Shown: in pieces, positions 10,420 through 20,094 of the stretch
Numbering within the stretch: the stretch's first letter is position 1
Layout: each line of letters begins with the position of its first letter
Assembly: GCA_037833965.1 (NCBI GenBank)
Contig: AP031355.1
Coordinates: 9,449,501-9,513,500, forward strand
Source of the DNA: Marchantia polymorpha subsp. ruderalis
Lineage: Eukaryota; Streptophyta; Marchantiopsida; Marchantiales; Marchantiaceae
DNA length: 64,000 nt
Reading direction: 5' to 3'
Notes under the pieces: generated by a model
Databases searched by the model: none
Told to the model about the DNA's origin: nothing
Seen by the model: only the letters and a program-made list of their open reading frames with translations
Program-made: the position numbers and the translations under genes

Positions 10420-11505
10420 GGCAGGGTCTTTTGCTGCCTGCAAGTGAACTGCAGATTCATCAACTGTTACACTACATGAATATACTTCTTCATATATTCA
10501 GTCATCATGTCTCTTCATGTGAACGGCCCAGTAGCTCAATGCGAGAGCCTTCCAAACTATGGATCTGTGCTGCGGGTTCAAGTCCTGCCTGGGCTGCTAT
10601 ATTTTTGGTGCTTGTTTTGTTGGCTGTGAGTCAAACATACCCGACTGTACTGTATATTCATCAACTGTTGCATTACATGAGCATGAGCATGCTTCATCTT
10701 CCAGTGAGTCGTCATATTTCTCTATGTGAACGGCCCAATAACCTTCCAAAACATGAATCTGTGCTACGGATTCAAGTCCTGCCTGGTCTGCAAGTCTTTT
10801 GGTGTATCATCTAAACATATCGAATCTACACTATAATTATCGACATTTCCCTACCACTAGTCTAGGAGTATCCTTGTTTTTCTAGTCAGTCGACATGTCT
10901 CAGTCGGATCATGGATCTGTGCTGCGGGTTCAAGTCCTGCCTGGGCTGAAGACTTTTGGCGTGTCATCTAAACATAGGCGAATCTACAGTAGAATCATTA
11001 AATGTTTTCACAATATGAGTTTGCTTCTGGTTGCAGTCAGTCATCATGTTTTCCATTGTGAATGGCCAAGTTGCTCAATTTGAGAGGCTTCCAACGTATG
11101 GATACATGCTGTGGGTTCTGCCTAGGCTGCGAGTCTTTTGCTGTCTTACATGCAAACATTCTCGTGTCTCTTCTGTTCTTTCATTTTGAGAACATACCAG
11201 ACTTCGGTGTAAATTCATCAATTTTTACACCACATATGTATGCTTCTAGTTTTAGTTAGTCGTGATGTCTCTCCATGTGAATGGTCCAATAGCTCGATGC
11301 GAGAGTAAGTCAAGGATCTGTGCTGCAGGTTCAAGTCCTGCCTGGGCTGCGCTCCTTTTAGTTTCTTACATCCAAATATACCCGATTGTACAGTAGAATC
11401 ATGATCGTTTGCACTCGTTTAGGCGCGGAGCATGATACCTTCTTGTATTCAGTGTTTATGCTTGTTCATGTTAATGACCCATTAGCTCAATGCAAGAAAC
11501 TTATT
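10420..11505 (+). repeat. tRNA-like modules, plus strand, decaying to the right
   Basis: Modules begin at about 10526 (near consensus), 10733, 10900 (3' part only), 11064, 11283 and 11474 (5' part only). Spacing is 165-220 bp. Shared spacer words such as GTCATCATGT precede most modules, so these are copies of one longer unit rather than independent tRNA insertions. Confidence 0.7.
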
Positions 11506-11536
11506 CTTGTTAAAATCTGCTGCAAAGATTGCGTCT

Positions 11537-11610
11537 GGTTTTATGGTGTAGTTGGTTTTCACGTCAGTCTAATACACTGAAGATCTCCAGTTCGAGCCTG
11601 GATAAAGCCA
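11537..11610 (+). tRNA. tRNA-Val-like gene with AAU anticodon
   Basis: This 74-base sequence matches the plant tRNA-Val(AAC) pattern as I know it: the GGTGTAGTTGGTT D-arm, CAGTCTAA in the anticodon arm, and a TTCGAGC T-loop. All stems pair: seven acceptor pairs with one G-U, five perfect anticodon-stem pairs and five perfect T-stem pairs. The anticodon reads AAU instead of AAC, and the usually conserved A21 is T. A T-run follows directly. With AAU it would read isoleucine codons while keeping a valine body, so it is either a mis-reading tRNA or, more likely, a tRNA pseudogene. I know of no CCA-encoded or organellar feature here. Confidence 0.75.
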
Positions 11611-11687
11611 TGAACTTTTTTTTCTGATATGCTGAAGGTCTCCAGTTCGAGCCTGGATAAAGCCATGAACTTTTTATCTGATATGCT
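11579..11687 (+). repeat. 55-bp tandem duplication of the tRNA 3' half
   Basis: The 3' half of the tRNA-Val-like gene plus its T-run (from 11579) is repeated from 11634. The second copy keeps GAAGGTCTCC, as in ordinary plant tRNA-Val, where the first has GAAGATCTCC. It lacks the 5' half, so it cannot be a gene. Confidence 0.8.
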
Positions 11688-13375
11688 GCCTGGGCCGCAC
11701 AAGTTTTGCATATTAGTATATGTATGATAGAATACAATTGATCTTTGATTATTAAATATATAATTTTTTTTTCAATTATATAATTTGATTATCTAATTTA
11801 TTGGTTTCAGGCTGCATAACAATAAATTCAACCTCGACAAAGAAACTTAGACAAACTCATTTTGTCAAATCACACCCGGATTCCATTGATGAAATAAAAT
11901 TTTTATATAACCTAAAAACCGGAGATTAATACACAATCGATAAGAAAACTCTACATAAGCACGTGTATACACGTGCGTTGAGATTTCCAAGCTGACCAAG
12001 TGGTGATATTCAAATAAGGACATGAACCGAATGCGACATCTGGAGCCTAAAAAACGATTCCAAACGACAATTAAAAGACATTTAGAGTCATAGGTTCCAA
12101 TATTCATCCTTGTTAAGCTTCACTTTGTTTTTTCTCCTATTCTCACTGCTGAAAAATATTCGAATCTGAGATATAAAGGTATATGCGCAGAAAAAAGGTG
12201 AAGATGACCTCTAACACCACTCCAATACTCTCATTGATAATCACAGGTGTTTTCGGCTATCTTCCTCGTCGAGATCTTCACAGGTCTAACATGCGGTGGT
12301 GTACAGTCAATATGACACATGTATGTGAGACAGGTCAGTTTCAAATTGCTGAGTATTTGTTCTGATATCTATAGCGATACTGATTCCAAATACTCGTCCT
12401 TGCGAAGATAGCAACAATTTAAGTGTGAATCTTCATTATATTGATATTGTACGTTTTATTAATTAATTTATTGTTAATATTAACTTTGAAAAAATTGAAA
12501 TTTCTATTGAACTCTCTTTTTTTCTAGAAATTTACATCAATATAAGTGATTTGAATATCTCAATATTACTATTGATAGTTTCATTCAATTGATCAAAGCA
12601 TTAATTACAGAAAAGCTTTAGTGAACTTGATAATCTATATGTATGTAGTAACATGTCAGATCAACACTAATGTTTATTAAGTTATAGCGAGTACTATGCT
12701 TTAAAATTACAACATTATAATCTGAAGTTATTCCTTAATCAAAGTTAATTTTAACATGAATATATTGTTGATAATTATTATAAATATTAATAAAATATAT
12801 CATAAAATATTTTTTTAAAATGATATTAAAATATCAAAAATATACATAATCAAAGTTATTATAAAGCATTTCAGATTTTAGTTATTTTACAATCATTACA
12901 AATAGATAACGTCGAACTTATTACTAGAATAATTCTTTCAAAACTAGAATAAAATAGACAAATTTGTAATAATGATTGAAAATTATTATGACTTTTGTTT
13001 TTATTATCTTGTTCTTTAGGAAAAATGAGATAAATAGAATAAATAACTATCAACAATTAAAATTGAAGATCATGATGGCACCATATCTCTCTGAATTACT
13101 CTAGATGGAGGCGCGTATTTCACATTCGTGGAGCAGTCGAGCTGGTTGGGTGGACAAGGCGTCTGTCATGGTTACTGATACTGTGTCGGTAATCTACTCC
13201 ATGATTCTCTGTGGCCACAACGGGTACACGTGCTGGATGCGGCCAAAGAAAAAAAGGTCCCACAAACTTTGTGGCACTTCTGCTCCTCAGAACAGGAGTT
13301 CTGAGTTCAAAGAATGCAAGAATTGATGAATGATTCAGGGCTCCCACAAGGTTCAGATATTCTCATAGGTGTACT
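11688..13375. other. AT-rich intergenic DNA
   Basis: This is very AT-rich, with long runs of A and T between about 12430 and 13060. No gene, RNA or mobile element is recognised. Confidence 0.5.
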
Positions 13376-13800
13376 ACCAAAGCTTTCGTCATTGACTAAG
13401 TCACCATTGAAAGTGACAAGCTCACGTTTGTGACTTTCAACGACCAAAGCTTTCGTCATTGAGTAAGTCACCGTTGAAAGTGACAAGCTCATCTTTGTGA
13501 CTTTCAACGACCAAAACTTTCGTCATTGACTAAGTCACCGTTGAAAGTGACAAGGTCACGTTTGTCACTTTCAACGGTTTCGCTTTCGGCATTGACATTA
13601 GTCAATGCCGAAAGCGATGGAAGACTAAATTGACCTCGTCCTTTTCCAGTTCAGAGGATGCTTCTCTATGGGACATCGCGTAGGTATATCGGTCTCGATT
13701 AGCAATAAGTGAAAGGAATAATCTGAGAAAAGTCATGGTAGTTCAAGAATCATAGCCAGAAAGGAACGGTGTCTCAGTAAGATGTACTTTGCGTCCCACT
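13376..13800. repeat. 67-bp foldback repeats with TTGAC motifs, copy 1
   Basis: Three units start at 13376, 13443 and 13510 (period 67). Each contains GTCACCGTTGAAAGTGAC-type sequence and its reverse complement, so each can fold back. A fourth, partial unit ends in a perfect 17-bp inverted repeat (13580-13596 with 13601-13617, four-base loop). Several TTGAC cores, the WRKY W-box core, lie in it. The following sequence to about 13800, including CATCGCGTAGG and AGTTCAAGAATCAT, is repeated after copy 2 at 15118-15455. Confidence 0.75.
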
Positions 13801-15117
13801 GCGACTCATGAATGGGAGATTTGACACATGTGATTGTATTCGCCATAAGCAGCATGGCTAGAACAATGTTACTGTGGAAGAGGTATCATCGTAGTGCTGT
13901 GCTACTACGCTCACGAACCGATGGCCGCAGACGACTGATTTCTAGTCAGAAAATGGATGAAGGATCGAAATGTAGACATCCCCAGGAATAACCCAGTTGC
14001 TGTACTCGTATGGGAAAAAATTTCACCAATGCTTCACTTCATTGTCAAATCCTTATTACTGGCCAGATTGTTCACGGCTGAAAAGCTTCATTGTGAAATA
14101 AGAGGCTGCGGAGAGCACACTGTGCCTAGACTTGAGCCACGTGACGGCGTGGGTCTTCAAGAAGAAGGGAGACGAAGAAGAATTCTAAACCTTGAGGTCA
14201 ACCAATCACGACATCAACCAGAAGTCATTCCATCCAGAGTAAGCATCTGAATAATCAGGCCAGCGTAAGCATCTGGATAATCAGGAATGCGACGTGGCAT
14301 ACCTGCAAGCGATCAAGCAGCATGGCTGCTTGATTGGCGAAGAAATAATCTACGTTGAGTCATAACGCGATTCCAGAAAGTTATCAGAGTCGTTCCTTTT
14401 TGTGTCTGACAGTGCCTGGCCCTGTCAGCTCTTCTTCATCTCGAGATCTTGACTCAACTGAGCTGGAAATTCAGATTTCTTGAAAGCCTTACGAGAGCAG
14501 CTGGACAATTGCATTCGAAGATTGACTGATCCTGAGTCGTAATTCCGAAGTGTGGGATAAAGTATAGTGGGATGCTGTACATGATGAACATATTCATGGT
14601 ACGTTTCGTACGAGCACACTCTACTCTACAACGAGAATATAGATTCCGTAATGTTCTAGGTTCACGACAACCAAAAGCTGTTTATGTTCTTTCATTATTT
14701 TATCTATGTCTTTTTGTTTCAAAAAAATTTGAATTTTTTTTGATATTCTAGAACTAATTGAACAATTTTTAACGTATTCAAAGCTACAAATTACCGAGAC
14801 AATATATTATAACTAGCCTAGTTGAACTCATCCGATGTCACCGCCAAATTATAGTTGAATAGTTTTGTTAGTTTCTCTAGTAAAGCCACCAAATCAACAA
14901 AGGTTTGGTTGAGTATTTATGTTAGGTTCTCTAGTAAAACAACCTCGATCAACAAGGACATGGTCACAAAAGTAACCCCAAAGTTTTAGTTGAGTGATTT
15001 GATTAGTTTCTCTAGTAAAGCCATCTAGATAGCAAAAGCTTTTTTTGTTAGAAATAAGTAAGCGTGTGAGAGTGAACTTGAGAGTCCAACTGCCATATTT
15101 AGAGAGGACTGTGTATG
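13801..15117. other. Intergenic DNA between the two foldback copies
   Basis: No gene is recognised. A 97-codon open frame at 13957-14250 lacks any family resemblance. GTAAGCATCTG..ATAATCAGG is repeated twice at 14240-14283, and a 35-37-base segment containing TTCTCTAGTAAA recurs three times (14852, 14907, 14988). Confidence 0.45.
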
Positions 15118-15455
15118 ACCAAAGCTTTCGGCATTGACTAAGTCACAGTTGAGAGTGACCTGCGTGAGCTTCTCAGTGACAACTTCACTGTTGTCACTTT
15201 CAACGGTGATTCATTGACTAAGAGTGAGTCAACGGTGAGTGTAAGTCAATGCCAAAAGCAATGGCAGACTGCCCCTTCTTTACCACAAGCCCTAAAATGA
15301 CATCACCTTTTTCACCTTTGTGGGTCATCGCGTAGGGATCTCGGTCTCGATTATCAGTTAGAGAACAGGATGATGTCAGAAAAATCGGCGTAGTTCAAGA
15401 ATCATGGCCAGAAAGGAAATGTATCTCAGTACAGTAAAATGTACTTTGTAAGAGT
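15118..15455. repeat. Foldback repeat with TTGAC motifs, copy 2
   Basis: This is a shorter, diverged copy of 13376-13800 in the same orientation. It opens ACCAAAGCTTTCGGCATTGA, closes with the inverted GTCAATGCCAAAAGC, and carries the same trailing sequence (CATCGCGTAGG, GTTCAAGAATCAT). It ends about 300 bases before the receptor-like protein gene, so it may be part of that gene's upstream region. Confidence 0.7.
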
Positions 15456-15758
15456 TTGAGTTAGCTCGCGGAGATCACAGCTTTGAAGCTCGAAAACGGT
15501 GGAGGACCAGTGGTGGTTGAGATGGTTAACACTCAGCCCCATAACGCCTGCCAGCTTCTCTCTTACGTTCATGTCGAGGGGTCTGAGTGCTTGTCATGTC
15601 CTGCGTTGAAAACCTTAGTTTCCAAGCTCACATAGTTCAGGCAACATTCATTTTACGTTTTTGTGTTCACATTTGGGCCACACATTTGGGTTCACATTGA
15701 CATCGAGAAGCTCACTGTCATCCCTGGATTTCATAATCTTCAAACTCCTTAGTCCAGT
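15456..15758. other. Upstream region of the LRR gene
   Basis: No clear TATA box or other motif is seen. The sequence contains no competing reading frame. Confidence 0.4.
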
Positions 15759-18320
15759 TTGTTGGCGGAGGCACTGAACGGAATGTTGTACAATGGGACT
15801 GTGCTGCGACCATGGTTCATCTGGGGATTTTGGTTGGTGAGCGTTGTGTGTGTTCAAGCGTATCCATCTTTGGAAGCTGAAGCTCTTTTCTGTCTGAAGG
15901 GGACGTATATTTCTGGATTGGAGTCATGGACACTTTCAACAGTTCCCTGTGATGGCTGGGTTGGGGTGAAGTGTGACCCTGTCACAAAGAGAATTATCGA
16001 AGTAAATGTGACCGGGTTGGGAATTCGAGGCACGGTAACTAGTGATTTGTGCCTGCTAGAAGATTTGCGAGTGCTTTGTCTGAGTCATAACCTGTTCGAG
16101 GGCGAGCTGCCGTCGTGTCTGTGGAACATGACACGGTTGCAGAAACTGGAGGCTGCAAATTTGAATCTGAATGGTTCTCTGTCGGGGATTTGCAATCTGG
16201 AGAAGCTGGAAGTTTTGGATCTCAGTTTCAATGATGTACGCGGTGACGTGCCAGCTTGTTTGTGGAATATGGCACAACTGCGGTCTCTGGACTTGTCCAA
16301 CAACTTGAACCTCGGGGTGGAGGGTCTCCCCGCCAGTGCTTCTGTGACTCTGCTTCAAAATCTGGCGCTCTCGAACTTGCAACTATCTGGATCGCTGCCT
16401 GCGTGGCTGGGCAGCCTACACCAGCTTGAAGAGCTCGACCTCTCTTTCAACAATATTTCGGAGCTTCATTCTTCAGTTGGTAATTTGTCAAGCTTAAGGA
16501 CTTTGAACTTGAAGCACAACAAATTAACACAGATTCCACCCTCCATCGATGGATTGTTAAGCATTGTGAAGATGGACTTTTCTGAGAATTTTCTGACAAG
16601 TGTACCAAGTTCATTGAGCAAAGCTGTCAGACTAGAAAGTCTCAACCTGAATTCCAACTATCTATCAGCTATTCCTACCTCTTTGGGAAACCTTCAGTCG
16701 TTGAGAAAGCTGCTTTTTGCCTACAATCTCTGTACCGACCTCCCGTCTTCTTTAGGTGCTCTGGGTAGCCTCGACGAGCTCGATGCCTCGGACAATAAAC
16801 TGGTTGGATCATTCCCCACATTCATACAAAATATGACCAGTCTGCAGACGCTGAATCTGGCTGGTAACTATCTCAGCGGAGATATACCCACATTCGTCTA
16901 CTCCGGTTCCGGGTTTCGACTTCAGAGTCTGAATGTTTCCAGAAACTCCTTCAAAGGAAGCGTGCCAGATTTTTCCTGGGGTAATTATTATGCCATTCTG
17001 GACCTAGCTCACAATTTGTTTACGGGCGTCCTACCTCCACTGAATAACTGCACCTTCAGTCTGCTCCGACTTTCCAGCAACAGTCTGACTGGTGGCATTC
17101 CGCTGTCCTGGAGAAACAGCACTGGCTTGCAAATGCTCGATGTATCCAACAATCGGTTGACAGGGCCTGTCCCTGGATTCTTTGGGTTCATGAAGTTGTT
17201 GGAGGTTTTTGATTTGTCAAATAATGAATTTTCAGGCACTCTGCCTTCTAGTTTGGGAAATTGCACCAAACTTCAGAGGATGAGACTTGGGGACAACCTA
17301 CTCATGACAGGACCTATCCCTGCCACAATGTGCAGTCCAGGAGGTTCGCTGCTGACATTGTCCTTGGCTTACAGCAACTTTGTGGGTGAAATTCCATCAT
17401 CGCTGGGTAATTGCACGGGATTGAAAGTTCTAGATTTAAGTGGCAATCAGTTCAGTGGAAAACTGCCCCTCAGTCTGCAAGATCTTTCAAGTACATTACG
17501 AGTTCTCATTGTCGCAGGCAACAGACTAGAAGGACTTTTCCCGGAATGGATAGTAAATCTGAGATCTCTGCAGGTACTTGACTTGTCTAAAAACAGTTTC
17601 GTAGGGAAGCTGCCCAGAGACTACTCTCAGCTGGAGGGATTCAGGAGTAGTGCAAGGATGGCCTCGAAGGATACACTTTACTTTGACGATCTCATAATCA
17701 ATTTCAAAGGGGGTCTTTTGGATCTGCAGTACCTCCTGTCCGCACGAACGTCTTTCGATGTTTCCAGCAACTTGCTGTTTGGCAATATTCCAGACGAGCT
17801 CGCAAAATTATACGGCCTGTTACACTTGACCCTGTCCGAGAATAACTTATCTGGCACAATTCCCGTCAGTCTAGGTAACTTATCAAATCTTGAGTCTCTA
17901 GATCTGTCCAGAAATAGCTTGTTTGGGGCAATACCAGAGGAGATTGGTCATCTATCATCACTGACATACTTCAATGTCGCTCACAATCATCTTTCGGGAG
18001 TGATACCCTCAGGACCTCAAATGAGCTCATTTAACTCTTCGTTATATGCTTATAATGATGGCCTCTGCGGTTCTCCCTTGGCCCGTTGTGTCAACACGGC
18101 ACTTCTTCAGAGCTCCCAGCAGAATCATTGGCTTGCAAACAAGTGGATTTCTTTTCCGGCAGTTTTGGCGGGTGCAGTAATAGGGTTCTGGACAATGTCT
18201 GCGATCATTATCCTCAACAGGAGTCTCAGGGTATTCTTCCTCCAGGCTCCATCTGGGAAGGCCTATATCAGACACTACACTAACGGAAGACCATATGGTA
18301 TGTACAGACCTCCGAAGTGA
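15759..18320 (+). CDS. LRR receptor-like protein (RLP), no kinase domain
   Basis: The 853-residue product is a plasma-membrane LRR receptor-like protein. A signal sequence (hydrophobic core about residues 19-32) precedes an LRR N-cap with the Cys pair C64/C72. I count 22 LRRs, an island region (around YFDDLIINFKGG), four more LRRs, an NDGLCGSPLARC C-cap, one membrane segment (about 799-820) and a short basic tail. The 22 + island + 4 layout is that of Cf-9-type RLPs. The membrane segment has GAVIG (805-809), a GxxxG motif of the kind that in angiosperm RLPs binds the adaptor kinase SOBIR1. LRRs 6-10 lack the plant-type G-x-IP step and look like the shorter intracellular class. Met9 (15783) would also leave a good signal peptide. 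The gene is intronless. Its ligand is unknown; defence or development roles are both possible. Confidence 0.92.
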   Translation: MLAEALNGMLYNGTVLRPWFIWGFWLVSVVCVQAYPSLEAEALFCLKGTYISGLESWTLSTVPCDGWVGVKCDPVTKRIIEVNVTGLGIRGTVTSDLCLLEDLRVLCLSHNLFEGELPSCLWNMTRLQKLEAANLNLNGSLSGICNLEKLEVLDLSFNDVRGDVPACLWNMAQLRSLDLSNNLNLGVEGLPASASVTLLQNLALSNLQLSGSLPAWLGSLHQLEELDLSFNNISELHSSVGNLSSLRTLNLKHNKLTQIPPSIDGLLSIVKMDFSENFLTSVPSSLSKAVRLESLNLNSNYLSAIPTSLGNLQSLRKLLFAYNLCTDLPSSLGALGSLDELDASDNKLVGSFPTFIQNMTSLQTLNLAGNYLSGDIPTFVYSGSGFRLQSLNVSRNSFKGSVPDFSWGNYYAILDLAHNLFTGVLPPLNNCTFSLLRLSSNSLTGGIPLSWRNSTGLQMLDVSNNRLTGPVPGFFGFMKLLEVFDLSNNEFSGTLPSSLGNCTKLQRMRLGDNLLMTGPIPATMCSPGGSLLTLSLAYSNFVGEIPSSLGNCTGLKVLDLSGNQFSGKLPLSLQDLSSTLRVLIVAGNRLEGLFPEWIVNLRSLQVLDLSKNSFVGKLPRDYSQLEGFRSSARMASKDTLYFDDLIINFKGGLLDLQYLLSARTSFDVSSNLLFGNIPDELAKLYGLLHLTLSENNLSGTIPVSLGNLSNLESLDLSRNSLFGAIPEEIGHLSSLTYFNVAHNHLSGVIPSGPQMSSFNSSLYAYNDGLCGSPLARCVNTALLQSSQQNHWLANKWISFPAVLAGAVIGFWTMSAIIILNRSLRVFFLQAPSGKAYIRHYTNGRPYGMYRPPK

Positions 18321-18519
18321 GGCACATATCCACTGTTGTCTCGATGAGACATACATTTTGTAAGAGAGTGGAACTTCATAAGAAGTTTTGGAGGAGAGTT
18401 CTTCTGAAACGTGTCGGCATGTCGTTCTATGAACTGGTAACATGGGAAATGATATCAATTCAGTGTGCACAGTTTTGGCATTTGTCGAATCTTAAAACGT
18501 AGACAGGCCCTTCAATGCA

Positions 18520-18525
18520 AATAAA
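18520..18525 (+). terminator. Probable poly(A) signal of the RLP gene
   Basis: AATAAA lies 200 bases after the RLP stop codon, in the usual range for a plant 3' UTR. It is a single-motif call. Confidence 0.4.
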
Positions 18526-20094
18526 GTGTATAGCTGTAGATGAACACTTGCTAAAATACTGATGGCAATACTTCGCTCGACGTGGAGATATCTCTGAGCT
18601 CAAACATGCCGAGCTGAATATTAATTACTTATTTCTGTGTTTACGTGTTTTGTTTATCTCCATTTTTCAAGTCAGCCAATAATTTTTTCCGATGAAATTA
18701 CGTATCGGTGACGTGCAACACGGTGATCGCTAAAAAAAATCTTTTAACAATGGTTGCTATTTGTTTTCAAAGTATGGCCAAGGGCTCGGGTTATGTCATT
18801 TTCTGTTCATGCAACTAACACATTGCCTTGTGATATAAGTGACACATCTCATCCTTACTTCAAGTACATTTTCTTACTATGGGAACCAAAATTACCCAGA
18901 GCCCTGCTACTTTTCTATTCATCTGGTGAGCCAGGACCAACGCAAGTATTACTTCCTCACAGTTTGAGCACAATTCCTAGAATGCCCAGAACAAGAAAGA
19001 GAAGCGTCTCGCTCCAACGCTTGATGAGCCGGTGCTTGGGAACTTCACGGTACATTTACACACCGCATCAACGGCACCGGATCTCATCAACGGCATAAAG
19101 CTGTTTAGTCATCTCTTGAAGGCCATTAAACCACCAAGTTCGACCTTCGTCGTATCCCCAACATTTGTGACAAAGTATGATCGCATGAATTCAAGCGGAG
19201 ATGTGATTGTAAGCTAGAGCTCAGACTAACTGGTGTGTAACTCGGAGTCCAACTATCGATCCCTCCGATCCTGCTATCATGACGTAGTATCTGACCTGCA
19301 AACCTGATGGTAAAGTTCAACCAGATTTTATCAATGATTGTTTCAGCACTGGGAGTAGCAGGGTCAAACTTAGAATGACGATTTATGGAACGAATATGAA
19401 TGGGAGCTGACAGATGAAGTGAACAATCTATGATCATGTTTACAACCAACCGGATTTCTGTGCTCAACGGAATTGTTCATCAGGCGAGCCTCGTCTAGCC
19501 AGCGGCTACCAAATGGCGAGGGCAGCGAGCTCGCTTCTCAACTCCATTCAGAAGCTTTAGCCGGGACCGTTCTGGACGGTTCCTTTGTATATGGAGTGAT
19601 GTGGATTAAAATCCTGAGCATTGGCATTGGCAGGACTGCTTCATGGCCGTAACTTTTGCTCGGCTCGAGGATTTCTTGCAAATAATCTCAGAAAGGGACC
19701 CGACGAGGAGATTATCGGGAGAAATATTTCGGCCTCTTCTTGGAGTTTGGGAACTCATGAGGCCGTGTTTCAGTTCGAAAGCACGGGCGCCGTCATAGCG
19801 GGTTTCCTGTACAGCAGTCGTGGCGTATCGTTGGGTTCTTCTTCGAACTATCGAGTGATTTGAAGTAGCCCATGGGCAGTTCTGTCAAGTGATTTGATTA
19901 CCGGTGATACCGGCTGCGGGCGCGGGCAGGATCTCGGATGTAGGCTAAATATAGTCTCACTCGGTTAATGACAGATGAGCGAATGCAAGACAACTTCGTC
20001 AGTCAGAACTATTCAACTCTGGACTACGTGAACCGCAACTGCACTTGCATTCAATTGTAACTTCGTACCTACACAGTACGCACTGCCGTGTTAT
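18526..20094. other. Intergenic DNA
   Basis: No recognised gene. An 80-codon open frame at 19621-19863 and a 79-codon open segment at 18981-19217 (listed separately) are the only candidates. Neither resembles a family I know. Confidence 0.4.
18981..19217 (+). other. Weak candidate terminal exon
   Basis: An open segment of 78 codons and a stop follows TTCCTAG. The peptide (containing LGNFTVHLHTAST and SSTFVVSPTFVTKYD) has protein-like composition, but no upstream exon or homology was found. Confidence 0.18.
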
